Origin: Ruminococcaceae bacterium UBA2857
Lineage (GTDB): Bacteria > Bacillota > Clostridia > Oscillospirales > Acutalibacteraceae
Assembly: GCA_002350705.1 (NCBI GenBank)
Contig: DEFH01000053.1
Span: 1-63,212, forward strand
Length of the DNA stretch: 63,212 nucleotides
Direction: 5' to 3'
The notes under the pieces were generated by a model. It saw nothing but the letters and a program-made list of their open reading frames with translations. It made no database searches and was not told the origin of the DNA. Made by a program: the position numbers and the translations under genes. Position 1 is the stretch's first letter. Each line of letters begins with the position of its first letter. Shown piece after piece: positions 17,822 through 26,563 of the stretch.

Positions 17822-18532
17822 ATGGCAGTTGTATCCAATCCCGTTGTCGTCATGAAACGCTATGAAATGAAATACATCATGAATGCCGAACAGACAGCGT
17901 ATTTCAAGGAAAGCGTCAAGGACTACATGAAAATTGATAAGTTCGGACTTACTTCCATCGCATCCCTCTATTATGATACACCAAATTACAGGCTTATCAG
18001 AACATCTGTTGAAAAGCCGCCTTTTAAAGAAAAAATCCGTCTTCGTTCCTACGGCATTGCTACAGACAGTTCGCCTGTTTTTCTGGAACTTAAACGCAAG
18101 GCATACGGAATTGTTTATAAAAGGCGTGTGCAGTCTACGATACCTCTTGTGAAGAAATTCTTTGACGGTGAGGGTGATATTTGTGCAGGCGGTCAGATCA
18201 ACAAAGAAATTACAACTTTCAGAGACTACTATCAGACACTTGTACCGGCTTGTATGATTATCTATGACAGAGTGGCTTATTTCCAGCCTGACGGAGATTT
18301 AAGACTGACCATTGACCACAATCCCCGTTACAGATATGATGACCTCGATTTGAGAGTCTCTATGGACGGAAACTCCCTCTTAAAAGATGGGTATACCATC
18401 CTCGAGGTAAAAGTACAGCAGGCTGTACCGTTATGGCTTTCGGATATCCTCACCAAAGGCAAGATTTACAAAGGCAGTTTTTCAAAGTACGGTGAAGCTT
18501 ACAGACAGCAGCTTTTACGTACCAGACAATAA
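17822..18532 (+). CDS. VTC-domain (polyphosphate polymerase-like) protein
   Basis: 236 aa with the tunnel-fold pattern of the VTC family: VMKRYEMKYIMN, SLYYDTPNY, KIRLRSYG, FLELKRKAYGIVYKRRV, TIDHNPRY and YTILEVKVQQAVPLWL. In yeast the family makes polyphosphate from ATP; bacterial members are mostly uncharacterised. The start at 17822 follows AAGGGGGG at good spacing; an ATG six bases earlier is possible. Genes of this type often sit beside DUF4956 and cell-surface CotH or carbohydrate-binding proteins, as here. Confidence 0.85.
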   Translation: MAVVSNPVVVMKRYEMKYIMNAEQTAYFKESVKDYMKIDKFGLTSIASLYYDTPNYRLIRTSVEKPPFKEKIRLRSYGIATDSSPVFLELKRKAYGIVYKRRVQSTIPLVKKFFDGEGDICAGGQINKEITTFRDYYQTLVPACMIIYDRVAYFQPDGDLRLTIDHNPRYRYDDLDLRVSMDGNSLLKDGYTILEVKVQQAVPLWLSDILTKGKIYKGSFSKYGEAYRQQLLRTRQ

Positions 18533-18553
18533 ATATCGGAAAGGAAAATCATT

Positions 18554-19225
18554 ATGTTTGATTCAATTTATACATCAGCCGTGACACCGGCACAGTTTTT
18601 TATCATGGCAGCAGCAGCCATTGTTTCGGGATTCATTTATGCATGGATCATGTCCTTTAAGATCCGTTCCAAAAAGAGATTTTTCATAGTAGCGGCAATC
18701 GTGCCGTTTATGGTGGCATCGGTTATCACGTTTGTTCAGGGAAATATCGGTGCAGGCGTGGCGATTGGCGGAGCATTCGGTCTGATTCGTTTCAGAAGTG
18801 CTCAGGGCAGTGCGGATGAAATTGCAGCTATCTTGATTGCAATGGGTTCAGGCATTGCCTTTGGTATGGGATATGTCGGTTACGGTATGATTATTCTGCT
18901 GGGAATGGCAGTGATTTTCCTGACTTTCTCGCTGATACCCGTTTTTGAGCATAAGAGCATGACGGAGGACAGACTTCTCAGAATCACGATTCCGGAATCA
19001 CTGGAATATTCCGGAGCGTTTGACGATACGTTTGCTCACTATCTCAAGAATTGGGAAAATGCCGGTGTCAAGACGACAGGCATGGGTTCCATGTTCCGCT
19101 TGTCCTTTAAGATTCAAATGAAAGACCCCTCCGAAGAAAAAGCCTTTATTGACGAACTCCGCACCAAAAACGGTAATCTGGAAATAGCAGTGCTTCCCTA
19201 TACAGAACCGCAGAATCAACTGTGA
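18554..19225 (+). CDS. DUF4956 family membrane protein
   Basis: 223 aa with about four membrane helices in the first 130 residues and a soluble C-terminal domain. The conserved VAIGGAFGLIRFRSAQGSAD loop between helices is characteristic of DUF4956, whose members neighbour VTC-domain genes. The gap to the VTC gene is 21 nt with a GGAAAGG ribosome site. Molecular function is not known; it probably works with the VTC protein at the membrane. Confidence 0.83.
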   Translation: MFDSIYTSAVTPAQFFIMAAAAIVSGFIYAWIMSFKIRSKKRFFIVAAIVPFMVASVITFVQGNIGAGVAIGGAFGLIRFRSAQGSADEIAAILIAMGSGIAFGMGYVGYGMIILLGMAVIFLTFSLIPVFEHKSMTEDRLLRITIPESLEYSGAFDDTFAHYLKNWENAGVKTTGMGSMFRLSFKIQMKDPSEEKAFIDELRTKNGNLEIAVLPYTEPQNQL

Positions 19226-19237
19226 TAACGGAATATT

Positions 19238-19306
19238 GGGGACGCTGTCCCCATCCCTCTGCAAGGGCTTCTCGCCCTTGACCTCGGCAGGGATTACAAT
19301 CCCTGC
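19238..19306. repeat. Three consecutive perfect hairpins
   Basis: GGGGAC-GCT-GTCCCC (19238-19252), CAAGGGC/GCCCTTG (19262-19280) and GCAGGGATT/AATCCCTGC (19287-19306) stand in a row between the DUF4956 and lipoprotein genes. None has a T-tract, so this is not an ordinary terminator. It looks like a dispersed intergenic palindromic element or an mRNA processing/stability site. Confidence 0.65.
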
Positions 19307-19334
19307 ACCCATTTTTAAGGAGATGAAAAAATTT

Positions 19335-21101
19335 ATGTTCAAAAAATGTGCAGTCATCTTTATGGCATTGGTATTGTCGGCAGTGTCTCTGACAGCCTGC
19401 TCCGAAACTTCATCGCAGAATTCACAGAGTTCCGATACGTCCGTTTCCTCTTCTGTATCGCAGATTTCCATAGAAACTTCATCCGAAAATACTTCTTCCG
19501 TTTCCGATACAGACGAAAATTCCATGTTTTCCGACGGAGATTATAAAGACGTTACTTCCGAAGAAGTCAACGCAACGATCACTCTTTCGGGCAGTGAAGG
19601 AACGATTTCGGACACGACAAGAGGCAGTTCGGGAAGTGAAGTGACGATCACTTCAAAAGGTACTTACAAAGTGACGGGCTCTTCCGAAAATGTGACGATT
19701 ACGGTCAATGACACGACAAAATCGGGAAATATTTATCTGATACTGGATAATGTGTCTATGACAAATACAACCAATGCTTGTATCAATGTACAGGCCTGCG
19801 ACAAGTTGATTATTCAGTGTACAGGCGAAAACTCCCTGACTTACAGCAATTCCGACAGCAGTGCAAAAATAGACGGTGCTGTTTATGCCAAAGACGATGT
19901 GACAATCAATGGTGACGGTACTTTAAATATTACGTCGGCTCTGCATGGAATTGTCTGCAAGGAAGATTTGAAAGTGACAGGCTCTACGCTGAATATCAAT
20001 GCCGACAGTATCGGCATACAGGCAAATGACAGCTTTAAAGTGGGGGGCGGTACCATTACTGTCACAGCAGGTCATGACGGTGTACAGCTTGAAAATGATG
20101 ACAATACAAGCAGTTTTTATATCTCAGACGGCACTCTGACAGTCGATGCAGGTTATGACGGCATTTCTGTGAAAGCGGGCAATGACAGTGCGGCATTTAC
20201 GGGAACTGCGGAACTGGCAGGCGGTGTAGTGAGTATCACCGCAGGAGGCGGTTCCGATAATTCCAAAAACAGCAGTACTTCTCAGAAGGGCATTAAATGT
20301 GACGGTGACATCATCATGGGAGATACGGTTCTGACAGTTTCCGGTGCGGATGATGCGATACACGGCAATGCCAATATTACGATCAATGCAGGCAGTATGT
20401 CACTTTCCACAAGTGATGACGGTCTTACGGCAACAGGCAGTATTACCATTAATGGCGGCAGTGTGGATATTACAAAGTCCTATGAGGGCATTGAAGCGGA
20501 AACGGTTGTTATCAATGACGGCAAAGTTTCGGTTGTCTCCAGTGATGACGGCATCAATACCGCAGGCGGTTCGGATACTTCCGCCCAAGACGATACTCCT
20601 TGGGGGGCAAACAGCAATGCAAGTCTGACGATTAACGGCGGTACGGTATATGTCAATGCATCGGGTGACGGTCTGGACAGCAACGGTTCTGTCTATGTGA
20701 CGGGCGGTGTTACGATTGTAGAAGGACCTACGACATCCGGTAACGGTGCCTTGGACAAGGGCGACAGCGGAAGCTGTGTGGCAAGTATCACGGGCGGTAC
20801 AGTTCTTGCACTCGGTACAGCGGATATGGCGGTCAACTTTGATGCGGGTACACAGTGCTCGGCACTGGTCAGTCTGTCGGGGACGGCCGGCACGGAAATT
20901 TCAGTGGATGACGGTTCAGGCTTTACGTTCACTGCGACAAAGGATTTTGCCTGTGCGGTATATTCTTCACCGAACCTGACAGAGGGCAATTCCTATACAC
21001 TCACGGCAGGCTCCGAAACGGCAACGATAGACTTTTCGTCAGGCTTGTATTACAGCAATGTCAGCAGTATGGGAGGCGGTCCGGGCGGTTTCGGACGCTG
21101 A
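19335..21101 (+). CDS. Lipoprotein with Cthe_2159-like carbohydrate-binding beta-helix
   Basis: 588 aa. MFKKCAVIFMALVLSAVSL with lipobox Cys in LTAC gives a surface lipoprotein. A Ser/Thr-rich linker (about 25-75) precedes a long repetitive domain of short beta-turn units such as DGAVYAKDDVTINGDGTLNI, GTITVTAGHDGVQLEND, SADDAIHGNANITINAG and DDGLTATGSITINGGSV, the pattern of the Cthe_2159 polygalacturonate-binding parallel beta-helix family. It ends in a Gly-rich MGGGPGGFGR tail. ATG 19335 is 12 nt from AAGGAG; the ATG at 19323 abuts that site and is less likely. It is the last gene of the kinase-VTC-DUF4956 unit and is probably its exported effector. Confidence 0.82.
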   Translation: MFKKCAVIFMALVLSAVSLTACSETSSQNSQSSDTSVSSSVSQISIETSSENTSSVSDTDENSMFSDGDYKDVTSEEVNATITLSGSEGTISDTTRGSSGSEVTITSKGTYKVTGSSENVTITVNDTTKSGNIYLILDNVSMTNTTNACINVQACDKLIIQCTGENSLTYSNSDSSAKIDGAVYAKDDVTINGDGTLNITSALHGIVCKEDLKVTGSTLNINADSIGIQANDSFKVGGGTITVTAGHDGVQLENDDNTSSFYISDGTLTVDAGYDGISVKAGNDSAAFTGTAELAGGVVSITAGGGSDNSKNSSTSQKGIKCDGDIIMGDTVLTVSGADDAIHGNANITINAGSMSLSTSDDGLTATGSITINGGSVDITKSYEGIEAETVVINDGKVSVVSSDDGINTAGGSDTSAQDDTPWGANSNASLTINGGTVYVNASGDGLDSNGSVYVTGGVTIVEGPTTSGNGALDKGDSGSCVASITGGTVLALGTADMAVNFDAGTQCSALVSLSGTAGTEISVDDGSGFTFTATKDFACAVYSSPNLTEGNSYTLTAGSETATIDFSSGLYYSNVSSMGGGPGGFGR

Positions 21102-21140
21102 TACAAAGAATTTTCCCAAAAAAATTGTTGAAAATGTCCT

Positions 21141-21233
21141 TTGCAAAAAAATAAAAGATATGTTACAATTCTGATATTAACGTGTAGCAAACATCTGCGT
21201 AAGTCCGGTTGTTTGACTGCACGTTATTTTTTT
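21141..21233 (+). promoter_or_regulatory. MATE gene promoter and attenuator-like leader
   Basis: TTGCAA (21141-21146) and TACAAT (21164-21169), 17 bases apart, place the transcript start near 21177. The RNA then begins at once with TAACGTG (21178-21184), which pairs with CACGTTA (21220-21226). An inner stem CAAAC/GTTTG lies inside, and a run of T follows. A terminator hairpin spanning the first 50 nt of a leader suggests conditional transcription. It does not match a riboswitch class I recognise. Confidence 0.6.
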
Positions 21234-21253
21234 ATGCGAAAGGAAAGAATCAT

Positions 21254-22645
21254 ATGAACAATTTTTTAGGAACAGAGTCTGTCGGAAAGCTGATGGGGAA
21301 ATATGCCGTACCGTGTATTATATCGTTGCTGGTGGGGGCATTGTATAATATCGTTGACCAGATATTTATTGCGAATGCGTCTTATCTGGGTTCATACGGC
21401 AACGCCGCCAATACGGTAGTATTCCCCTTGACGGTGATAGCACTGGCGATCGCTGTCATGATAGGTGACGGCTGTTGTGCGTTTGTCAGTCTGCATCTTG
21501 GCATGGGGGAGCTGCAAAAAGCAAGGAAAAGTGTCGGAAATTCCGTTGTCATGGTCATTGCGGGCAGTATCGTTTTATGTGTATTGTATCTTGCTTTCAG
21601 TGACGGGATCATTGCATTGTTCGGGGGAACCGTCAATGCGGAAACTTTTTCCTGTTCCAAAGAATATTTCTTGTATATTTCTCTGGGAATCCCGTTCTAT
21701 ATGTTCGGACAGGCAATGAATCCTGTGATTCGTGCAGACGGCAGTCCGAAATTTGCCATGATTTCGACACTGGCGGGAGCGGTTGTCAATATTGTCCTTG
21801 ATCCGATATTCATATTTACGGTACAGTGGGGCATGATGGGAGCGGCAGTTGCTACCGTTATCGGACAAATTGTTACGGCTGTGCTGGCAGTATGGTATCT
21901 TTTCAATATGAAGCAAGTCAAACCTTCCCGAAAAGATTTTGTTTTGAAAAAGAAAATTGTTTCCCAAACGCTTGTTTTGGGAATCACCAGTTTTTTGTCA
22001 CAGATTTCACTGGTAGCGGCAATGGCGGCTATCAACAACATGATACGCAAATATGGAATGCTTGATGCAATTTTCTCACAGGAACAGTTTGCACAGATAC
22101 CAATGGCTGTAGTGGGAATTGTCATGAAATTTTTCCAGATTGTCATATCCATTGTCGTAGGAATGGCGGCAGGGTGTATACCGATTGTGGGATATAATAT
22201 GGGAGCCAATTTGAAAAAGCGTGTCAGGGAGCTTTTTACAAAACTATTGATAGCGGAAGCGTTAGTCGGAGCAGTTGCCCTGCTGATTGTAGAGCTGTTC
22301 CCTGTACAGTTAATCAATATTTTCGGTGCCGCCAATGAAAGCAGTTATTATACGGATTTTGCGGTCAAAGCATTTCGGATTTATCTGTGCATGATGATAT
22401 TGGCGTGTGTGAATAAGGCTTGTTTTATCTTTTTGCAGGCGATGGGAAAGGCTGTGGAATCAACGTTGCTTTCCATGATTCGTGAAATTGTGTTCGGTGT
22501 AGGCTTTGCCGTAGTACTGCCGGTATTTTTCGGACTGGACGGTGTTTTGTATTCGATGCCGCTTTCGGATTTTCTGACATTTATGATGGCTGCCGTGCTG
22601 ATTGTGAGAACCTACAAGCAATTAAGTGACGCTTCTTCTGTCTGA
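21254..22645 (+). CDS. MATE family efflux transporter
   Basis: 463 aa with about 12 membrane helices in two homologous halves. The N-terminus LMGKYAVPCIISLLVGALYN and DQIFIANASYLGSYG, and the second-half GMAAGCIPIVGYNMGAN, are typical of the DinF/NorM-type MATE family, which exports drugs or metabolites in exchange for Na+ or H+. The ATG at 21254 is preceded by GAAAGGAAAG; an upstream in-frame start would overlap the leader hairpin. The substrate is unknown. Confidence 0.9.
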   Translation: MNNFLGTESVGKLMGKYAVPCIISLLVGALYNIVDQIFIANASYLGSYGNAANTVVFPLTVIALAIAVMIGDGCCAFVSLHLGMGELQKARKSVGNSVVMVIAGSIVLCVLYLAFSDGIIALFGGTVNAETFSCSKEYFLYISLGIPFYMFGQAMNPVIRADGSPKFAMISTLAGAVVNIVLDPIFIFTVQWGMMGAAVATVIGQIVTAVLAVWYLFNMKQVKPSRKDFVLKKKIVSQTLVLGITSFLSQISLVAAMAAINNMIRKYGMLDAIFSQEQFAQIPMAVVGIVMKFFQIVISIVVGMAAGCIPIVGYNMGANLKKRVRELFTKLLIAEALVGAVALLIVELFPVQLINIFGAANESSYYTDFAVKAFRIYLCMMILACVNKACFIFLQAMGKAVESTLLSMIREIVFGVGFAVVLPVFFGLDGVLYSMPLSDFLTFMMAAVLIVRTYKQLSDASSV

Positions 22646-22673
22646 AATTTATGGAAAATTGTGTATTTACTTC

Positions 22674-22702
22674 TTTACTTTTGGTTCAAAGAGTTGTAAA
22701 AT
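22674..22702 (+). promoter_or_regulatory. Promoter of the pduL-like gene
   Basis: TTTACT and TAAAAT are 17 bases apart, 40 nt before the start at 22743. Confidence 0.55.
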
Positions 22703-22742
22703 GAAAGAAAGATAATTTATTGAAAGATTGGAGTTATTACCT

Positions 22743-23303
22743 ATGAAAATTCTTGTTGAAACTTCTGCACGTCACGTTCACGTGACACAGGAAACACTGG
22801 AAACCCTTTTCGGCAAGGGTGCTGAGCTTACCAACAAAAAAGACCTCTCACAACCCGGTCAGTTTGCCTGTTTTGAAAAAGTAACGGTCGTAGGACCTAA
22901 GGGAGAACTGGTCTGTTCGATTCTCGGTCCTGTACGCCCCGACAACCAGGTAGAGCTGTCCTTGTCCGAAGCCCGCAAAGTGGGCATTGCCGCTCCCGTC
23001 AGAGAATCAGGCGATGTAAAAGGCACACCCGGCTGTAAGCTGATAGGACCTAAGGGTGAAGTGGAAATTGAGTGCGGTGTGATGGCTGCCAAGAGACATA
23101 TTCACCTTGATCCCAAAACAGCAGAGGAATTTGGTCTGAAAGACAAGCAGATCGTCAGCGTTGCCACAGGCAAGGACGGCAGACAACTGATATTCGGAGA
23201 TGTTGTTGTCAGAGTAAGCCCGAAATTTGCTCCTGCCATGCACATTGACACAGACGAGTCCAATGCCGCCTGCGGTCCTGTTGAGGGAGATATTATCGTA
23301 TAA
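22743..23303 (+). CDS. pduL: PduL-type phosphate acyltransferase
   Basis: 186 aa. PduL enzymes exchange CoA and phosphate on acetyl or propionyl groups and can replace Pta. Two beta-barrel halves each carry a metal-binding His motif: SARHVHVTQE and AAKRHIHLDPKTAEEFGL; a further His lies in FAPAMHIDTDESNAA. No microcompartment shell genes are nearby and no N-terminal encapsulation peptide is seen, so a free housekeeping phosphotransacetylase role is likely. Start at ATG 22743 with GGAG upstream. Confidence 0.87.
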   Translation: MKILVETSARHVHVTQETLETLFGKGAELTNKKDLSQPGQFACFEKVTVVGPKGELVCSILGPVRPDNQVELSLSEARKVGIAAPVRESGDVKGTPGCKLIGPKGEVEIECGVMAAKRHIHLDPKTAEEFGLKDKQIVSVATGKDGRQLIFGDVVVRVSPKFAPAMHIDTDESNAACGPVEGDIIV

Positions 23304-23324
23304 TCCGCAAAATATTCGACAAAC

Positions 23325-23362
23325 ATGAAAGCAGCCGTCCGACAAGGGCGACTGCTTTTTTG
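23325..23362 (+). terminator. Terminator after the pduL-like gene
   Basis: An imperfect hairpin, GCAGCCGTCC pairing with GGGCGACTGC, is followed by T6. Confidence 0.65.
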
Positions 23363-23399
23363 ATACGTTTTTATATAAAAAGATATACTGCCTGTTTGA

Positions 23400-23861
23400 T
23401 TAATCATCAAAATCCCGTTGTTTTTTTGGCGGGGAAATTTTCTTCCGCAGAGTTTTCAGTGACAGTAGTGACAGTATGGCAAGCGGGACGGCTAAAATGC
23501 CAAAAGAAACGGCTCCTGTCAGAAATACAGCTGAACCTGTATTTCGCAGGACTTCATCCGGATTGTCACGGTCATACAGCAATTCAACGGTATCTCCCTC
23601 ACTCATATGGAATCCCACATAGCCGCTATAAGTGTGCATTTGATGCTCGGTGTCATAGTAAACAGCATTCCCGAAAGTCAGCAGACGTCCTTTGCCGTCA
23701 GAGCGAACCTCCGTAACAGAGGTGATGGTTGCAGAGGTATACACACCGTTATGCCGGATGCTTTCAAAATGAAAATAGGACATCAAAGAGGACACCAGAC
23801 CGATTATAACCAAAATGGTTGATGCATACAGTTTGATTTTATCTGTAAAGTCGATATTCAT
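23400..23861 (-). CDS. DUF3592-like membrane protein
   Basis: 153 aa. Membrane helices at about 10-30 and 108-130 flank an extracytoplasmic beta domain with SATITSVTEVRSDGKGR and VELLYDRDNPDEVL, the pattern of DUF3592 proteins. Its start overlaps the aminotransferase stop by 4 nt, so it is cotranscribed and translationally coupled to it. Function unknown. Confidence 0.65.
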   Translation of the reverse strand: MNIDFTDKIKLYASTILVIIGLVSSLMSYFHFESIRHNGVYTSATITSVTEVRSDGKGRLLTFGNAVYYDTEHQMHTYSGYVGFHMSEGDTVELLYDRDNPDEVLRNTGSAVFLTGAVSFGILAVPLAILSLLSLKTLRKKISPPKKQRDFDD

Positions 23862-25060
23862 TCACGAATCACCCTTTTGAAATTCGTGATGACATATTCC
23901 GCCTGTTCATCTGTCAATTTGGAGTAAAGCGGCAGGGTAATTTCATTTTTATACATATTGAATGCATTGGGAAAATCCTTGATGTCATAGCCCATGCGTT
24001 TGTAAGCGGTCATCATGGGAAGCGGCTTGTAATGGACATTCGTTGCAATGCCGCAGTTTGCCATTTGAGTAATCACATTGTTGCGGTATTCCTCATCCTG
24101 CCACATCAGCTTGACAAGATACAGATGTCCGCTTGATACAAATTTTTCCTTGTCGGAATAGTGCATTAAAACCGATACGCTTTGGTCGGAAAGCTCCCTG
24201 TTATAATACTCAATGATTTTTCTTCGTCTTCTGAGCATTTCGGGCAGACGCTGAAGCTGAACAATGCCGATAGAAGCCATAATATCTGTCATATTGCACT
24301 TGAAGTAAGGACCGATAATATCATATTCCCATGCACCGAGCTGTGTTTTGGCGAGAGCATCTTTTGACTGACCGTGCAGGGAAAGAAGCATATACTGTTT
24401 GTAAAGTTCTTCACTGTCTATATCGGGATGTTTTTTCCAGGTGACGGCACCGCCTTCACCTGTAGTGAGATTTTTCACGGCATGGAACGAAAAAGCGGTA
24501 AAATCAGCCAGTGTCCCGACTCTGTAAAGATTTCTTTTGGCACCGATGGAATGGGCGGCATCTGCCAGAACGATCACACGTCCGAAAGCCTCCTGCAAAG
24601 GTCCCGAAGGCACAAACAAATCCCGTTTTTGTTCCACGATTTCAAAAATCTTGTCATAATCACACGGTACGCCTCCCAAGTCAACAGGAATGATGACTTT
24701 TGTTTTGGCATTGATGAGATACGGCAGTTTTTCATAATCCATCTGAACGGAATTCTGCATACAGTCAATGAGAATCGGTGTTGCTCCGACATGACATACA
24801 GCACTTGCCGTTGCAGTATAGGTGTAGGCAGGCACAATGACTTCATCGCCTTTTTTGACACCCAGAACACGCAGCGTCATTTCCAGAGCAGATGTGCAGG
24901 AATCCAGACAGACTGTTTTCTCGCTCATGCAGAATTTGGTAATCATATTTTCAAATTTTTTTGTTTTGGGACCTGTAGTAATCCAGCCGCTTTGCAGTGT
25001 GTTGACCACTTCATCAATTTCGGCATCGGTAATATCGGGCGGTGAAAAGGGTATTTTCAT
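23858..25060 (-). CDS. DegT/DnrJ/EryC1/StrS family aminotransferase
   Basis: 400 aa. PLP-dependent enzymes of this family aminate nucleotide-linked keto sugars for surface glycans or act as sugar dehydratases. Visible are SGWITTGPKTKKFE at the N-terminus, TYTATASAVCHVGATP, VLADAAHSIGAK with the PLP-contacting Asp, and the Schiff-base Lys in FSFHAVKNLTTGEGG. The gene has a strong promoter, part of which is duplicated upstream of the next minus-strand gene. No sugar-nucleotide partner genes are adjacent. Confidence 0.88.
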   Translation of the reverse strand: MKIPFSPPDITDAEIDEVVNTLQSGWITTGPKTKKFENMITKFCMSEKTVCLDSCTSALEMTLRVLGVKKGDEVIVPAYTYTATASAVCHVGATPILIDCMQNSVQMDYEKLPYLINAKTKVIIPVDLGGVPCDYDKIFEIVEQKRDLFVPSGPLQEAFGRVIVLADAAHSIGAKRNLYRVGTLADFTAFSFHAVKNLTTGEGGAVTWKKHPDIDSEELYKQYMLLSLHGQSKDALAKTQLGAWEYDIIGPYFKCNMTDIMASIGIVQLQRLPEMLRRRRKIIEYYNRELSDQSVSVLMHYSDKEKFVSSGHLYLVKLMWQDEEYRNNVITQMANCGIATNVHYKPLPMMTAYKRMGYDIKDFPNAFNMYKNEITLPLYSKLTDEQAEYVITNFKRVIRE

Positions 25061-25102
25061 GATAATTTTCTCCTTCCCTGAATTTTGGAATTCTTTGTAT
25101 CA

Positions 25103-25131
25103 ATTATAATCCATTTTCACGGTTATTGCAA
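25103..25131 (-). promoter_or_regulatory. Promoter of the DegT aminotransferase gene
   Basis: On the minus strand TTGCAA (25126-25131) and a perfect TATAAT (25103-25108) are 17 bases apart. The whole segment of about 60 bases recurs at 26440-26495. Confidence 0.8.
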
Positions 25132-25173
25132 CCGCTATTTCAAAAAAGGAGAGGGATGGCCGTTTGGCGAAAG

Positions 25174-26424
25174 TTATATCGGAATGATAATATCCTGATT
25201 TTCCATATCGGTTTGTTTCACTTCATAGTGTTTGTTTTGATAAGAAACGATAGTTTTGAGCCTGGGATGTCTGTAGTTGTTTTTTCCGACGGAAACCGCG
25301 GCAATACCGGAAGGATGTCCGCTTTGAACAGGCGAATTTCCGCAGTCTCCTCCATGATGCGGCACAACAAGATGTAAAGTTCCTTTTGGATTGACAATAG
25401 AATACATCCGATCCCAGACCTGATAATTAGAGTGGTCGGCAGTCAGGAAAGCAGCAGATGTATGGTTGGATACGGACAGCAATAGTCCGGATTTATTTTT
25501 ATTTCTGCTTTTTTCGCCCGTAAACAGTGTATATCTGTTTCCTTCATAGATTTTTTGGATTCCGCATTTTTTGATTTTGGACGGTTGAGGTACGATGACG
25601 GTAAAATGCGGACAATTCCGGATTCTTTTGGCGGCTTGTTTGGCAGTCAGTCCTATCGGAGCAGGATGACAGAAAGCATATTCAATACATTTCAGAAACT
25701 CGTCGGAAGCATGACACAGAAGATTATAATGATCGATATCCCAATGACTGATCATCAGGGAAATTTTTTTAAAAGAACTCAGAATATGATTATGTTCGGA
25801 TAAAATAGTATCGATTTCTTGCCGTGAATAACAAAAAGATGCACCAAAATCAAATATTGTCAGGTTTTCTTCATCAAGGATGCAGTTGGTATTTCCCTGA
25901 CCTACGTTCCATATCTGAATCTGAAAGGATTCTTTCAGTTCGTCCAATGTTTGTGGACTATGTTCGGAACGGGATTCAAGCGGCATACTGTATTTTTCCG
26001 ACAGGGCACTTCCGAAAACGGGTTGGCTGCCGGAAGCGTCTATCAGTGCGGCAAATTCATCACCGTTTAGAATTTCACAGAAAATTACAGCGGAAGGCTT
26101 CTGGTTTAAATTGTAGGATGCAGATTCTGTTTGAAAATGCAGTTTCAAAAGTTGTTCCATATCCAAAGTAATCATGGAACCACGCCATATTTTTCGTTTA
26201 GGGGAGCAGCCGCGAATAAACAGCATGGTTGGTTCATAGTCCTGTTTTGTCAGTATCGTTGTTTCATGATTGCGTTTTGATTCGGGATAGTCAACATGGT
26301 TTCTGAAATCAATAAACTCCTTTTCCACAATAAAATCCAACAGCATTTCCTGTGTGGAACGGTTATATTTTTCTACATACAAATGAACATCTTTCTTTGG
26401 CAGTGAGGGCATTTTCATCATCAT
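25174..26424 (-). CDS. MBL-fold (ComEC-like) metallohydrolase of unknown function
   Basis: 416 aa. Residues 1-165 do not match a family I know. From about residue 168 the protein resembles the metallo-beta-lactamase fold of the ComEC C-terminus: IQIWNVGQGNTNCILDEE, FDFGAS, the metal motif SHWDIDHYN, FLTADHS, and VPHHGGDCG near the C-terminus. The metal ligands look intact, so it may be an active hydrolase or nuclease. No signal peptide or membrane helix is present, and it is not fused to competence domains. Several Met codons at the start make the exact start uncertain. Confidence 0.68.
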   Translation of the reverse strand: MMMKMPSLPKKDVHLYVEKYNRSTQEMLLDFIVEKEFIDFRNHVDYPESKRNHETTILTKQDYEPTMLFIRGCSPKRKIWRGSMITLDMEQLLKLHFQTESASYNLNQKPSAVIFCEILNGDEFAALIDASGSQPVFGSALSEKYSMPLESRSEHSPQTLDELKESFQIQIWNVGQGNTNCILDEENLTIFDFGASFCYSRQEIDTILSEHNHILSSFKKISLMISHWDIDHYNLLCHASDEFLKCIEYAFCHPAPIGLTAKQAAKRIRNCPHFTVIVPQPSKIKKCGIQKIYEGNRYTLFTGEKSRNKNKSGLLLSVSNHTSAAFLTADHSNYQVWDRMYSIVNPKGTLHLVVPHHGGDCGNSPVQSGHPSGIAAVSVGKNNYRHPRLKTIVSYQNKHYEVKQTDMENQDIIIPI

Positions 26425-26459
26425 TTCTTCTTCCCTGCGTTTTGGAATTCTTTGTATCC

Positions 26460-26488
26460 ATTATAATCTGTTTTCACGGTTATTGCAA
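26460..26488 (-). promoter_or_regulatory. Promoter of the MBL-fold gene
   Basis: On the minus strand TTGCAA (26483-26488) and TATAAT (26460-26465) are 17 bases apart, nearly identical in sequence to the aminotransferase promoter at 25103-25131. Confidence 0.8.
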
Positions 26489-26563
26489 CCGTCGGCTCCA
26501 AAAAAAGGCATCAGCATAAAAATATACTTTAAGTAAAATATCCTTTTGGTATATACAAACAGG

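Noticed and set aside
22743..23303. A microcompartment locus around the PduL-type gene
   Set aside because: No shell protein, aldehyde dehydrogenase or cobalamin enzyme genes are near it.
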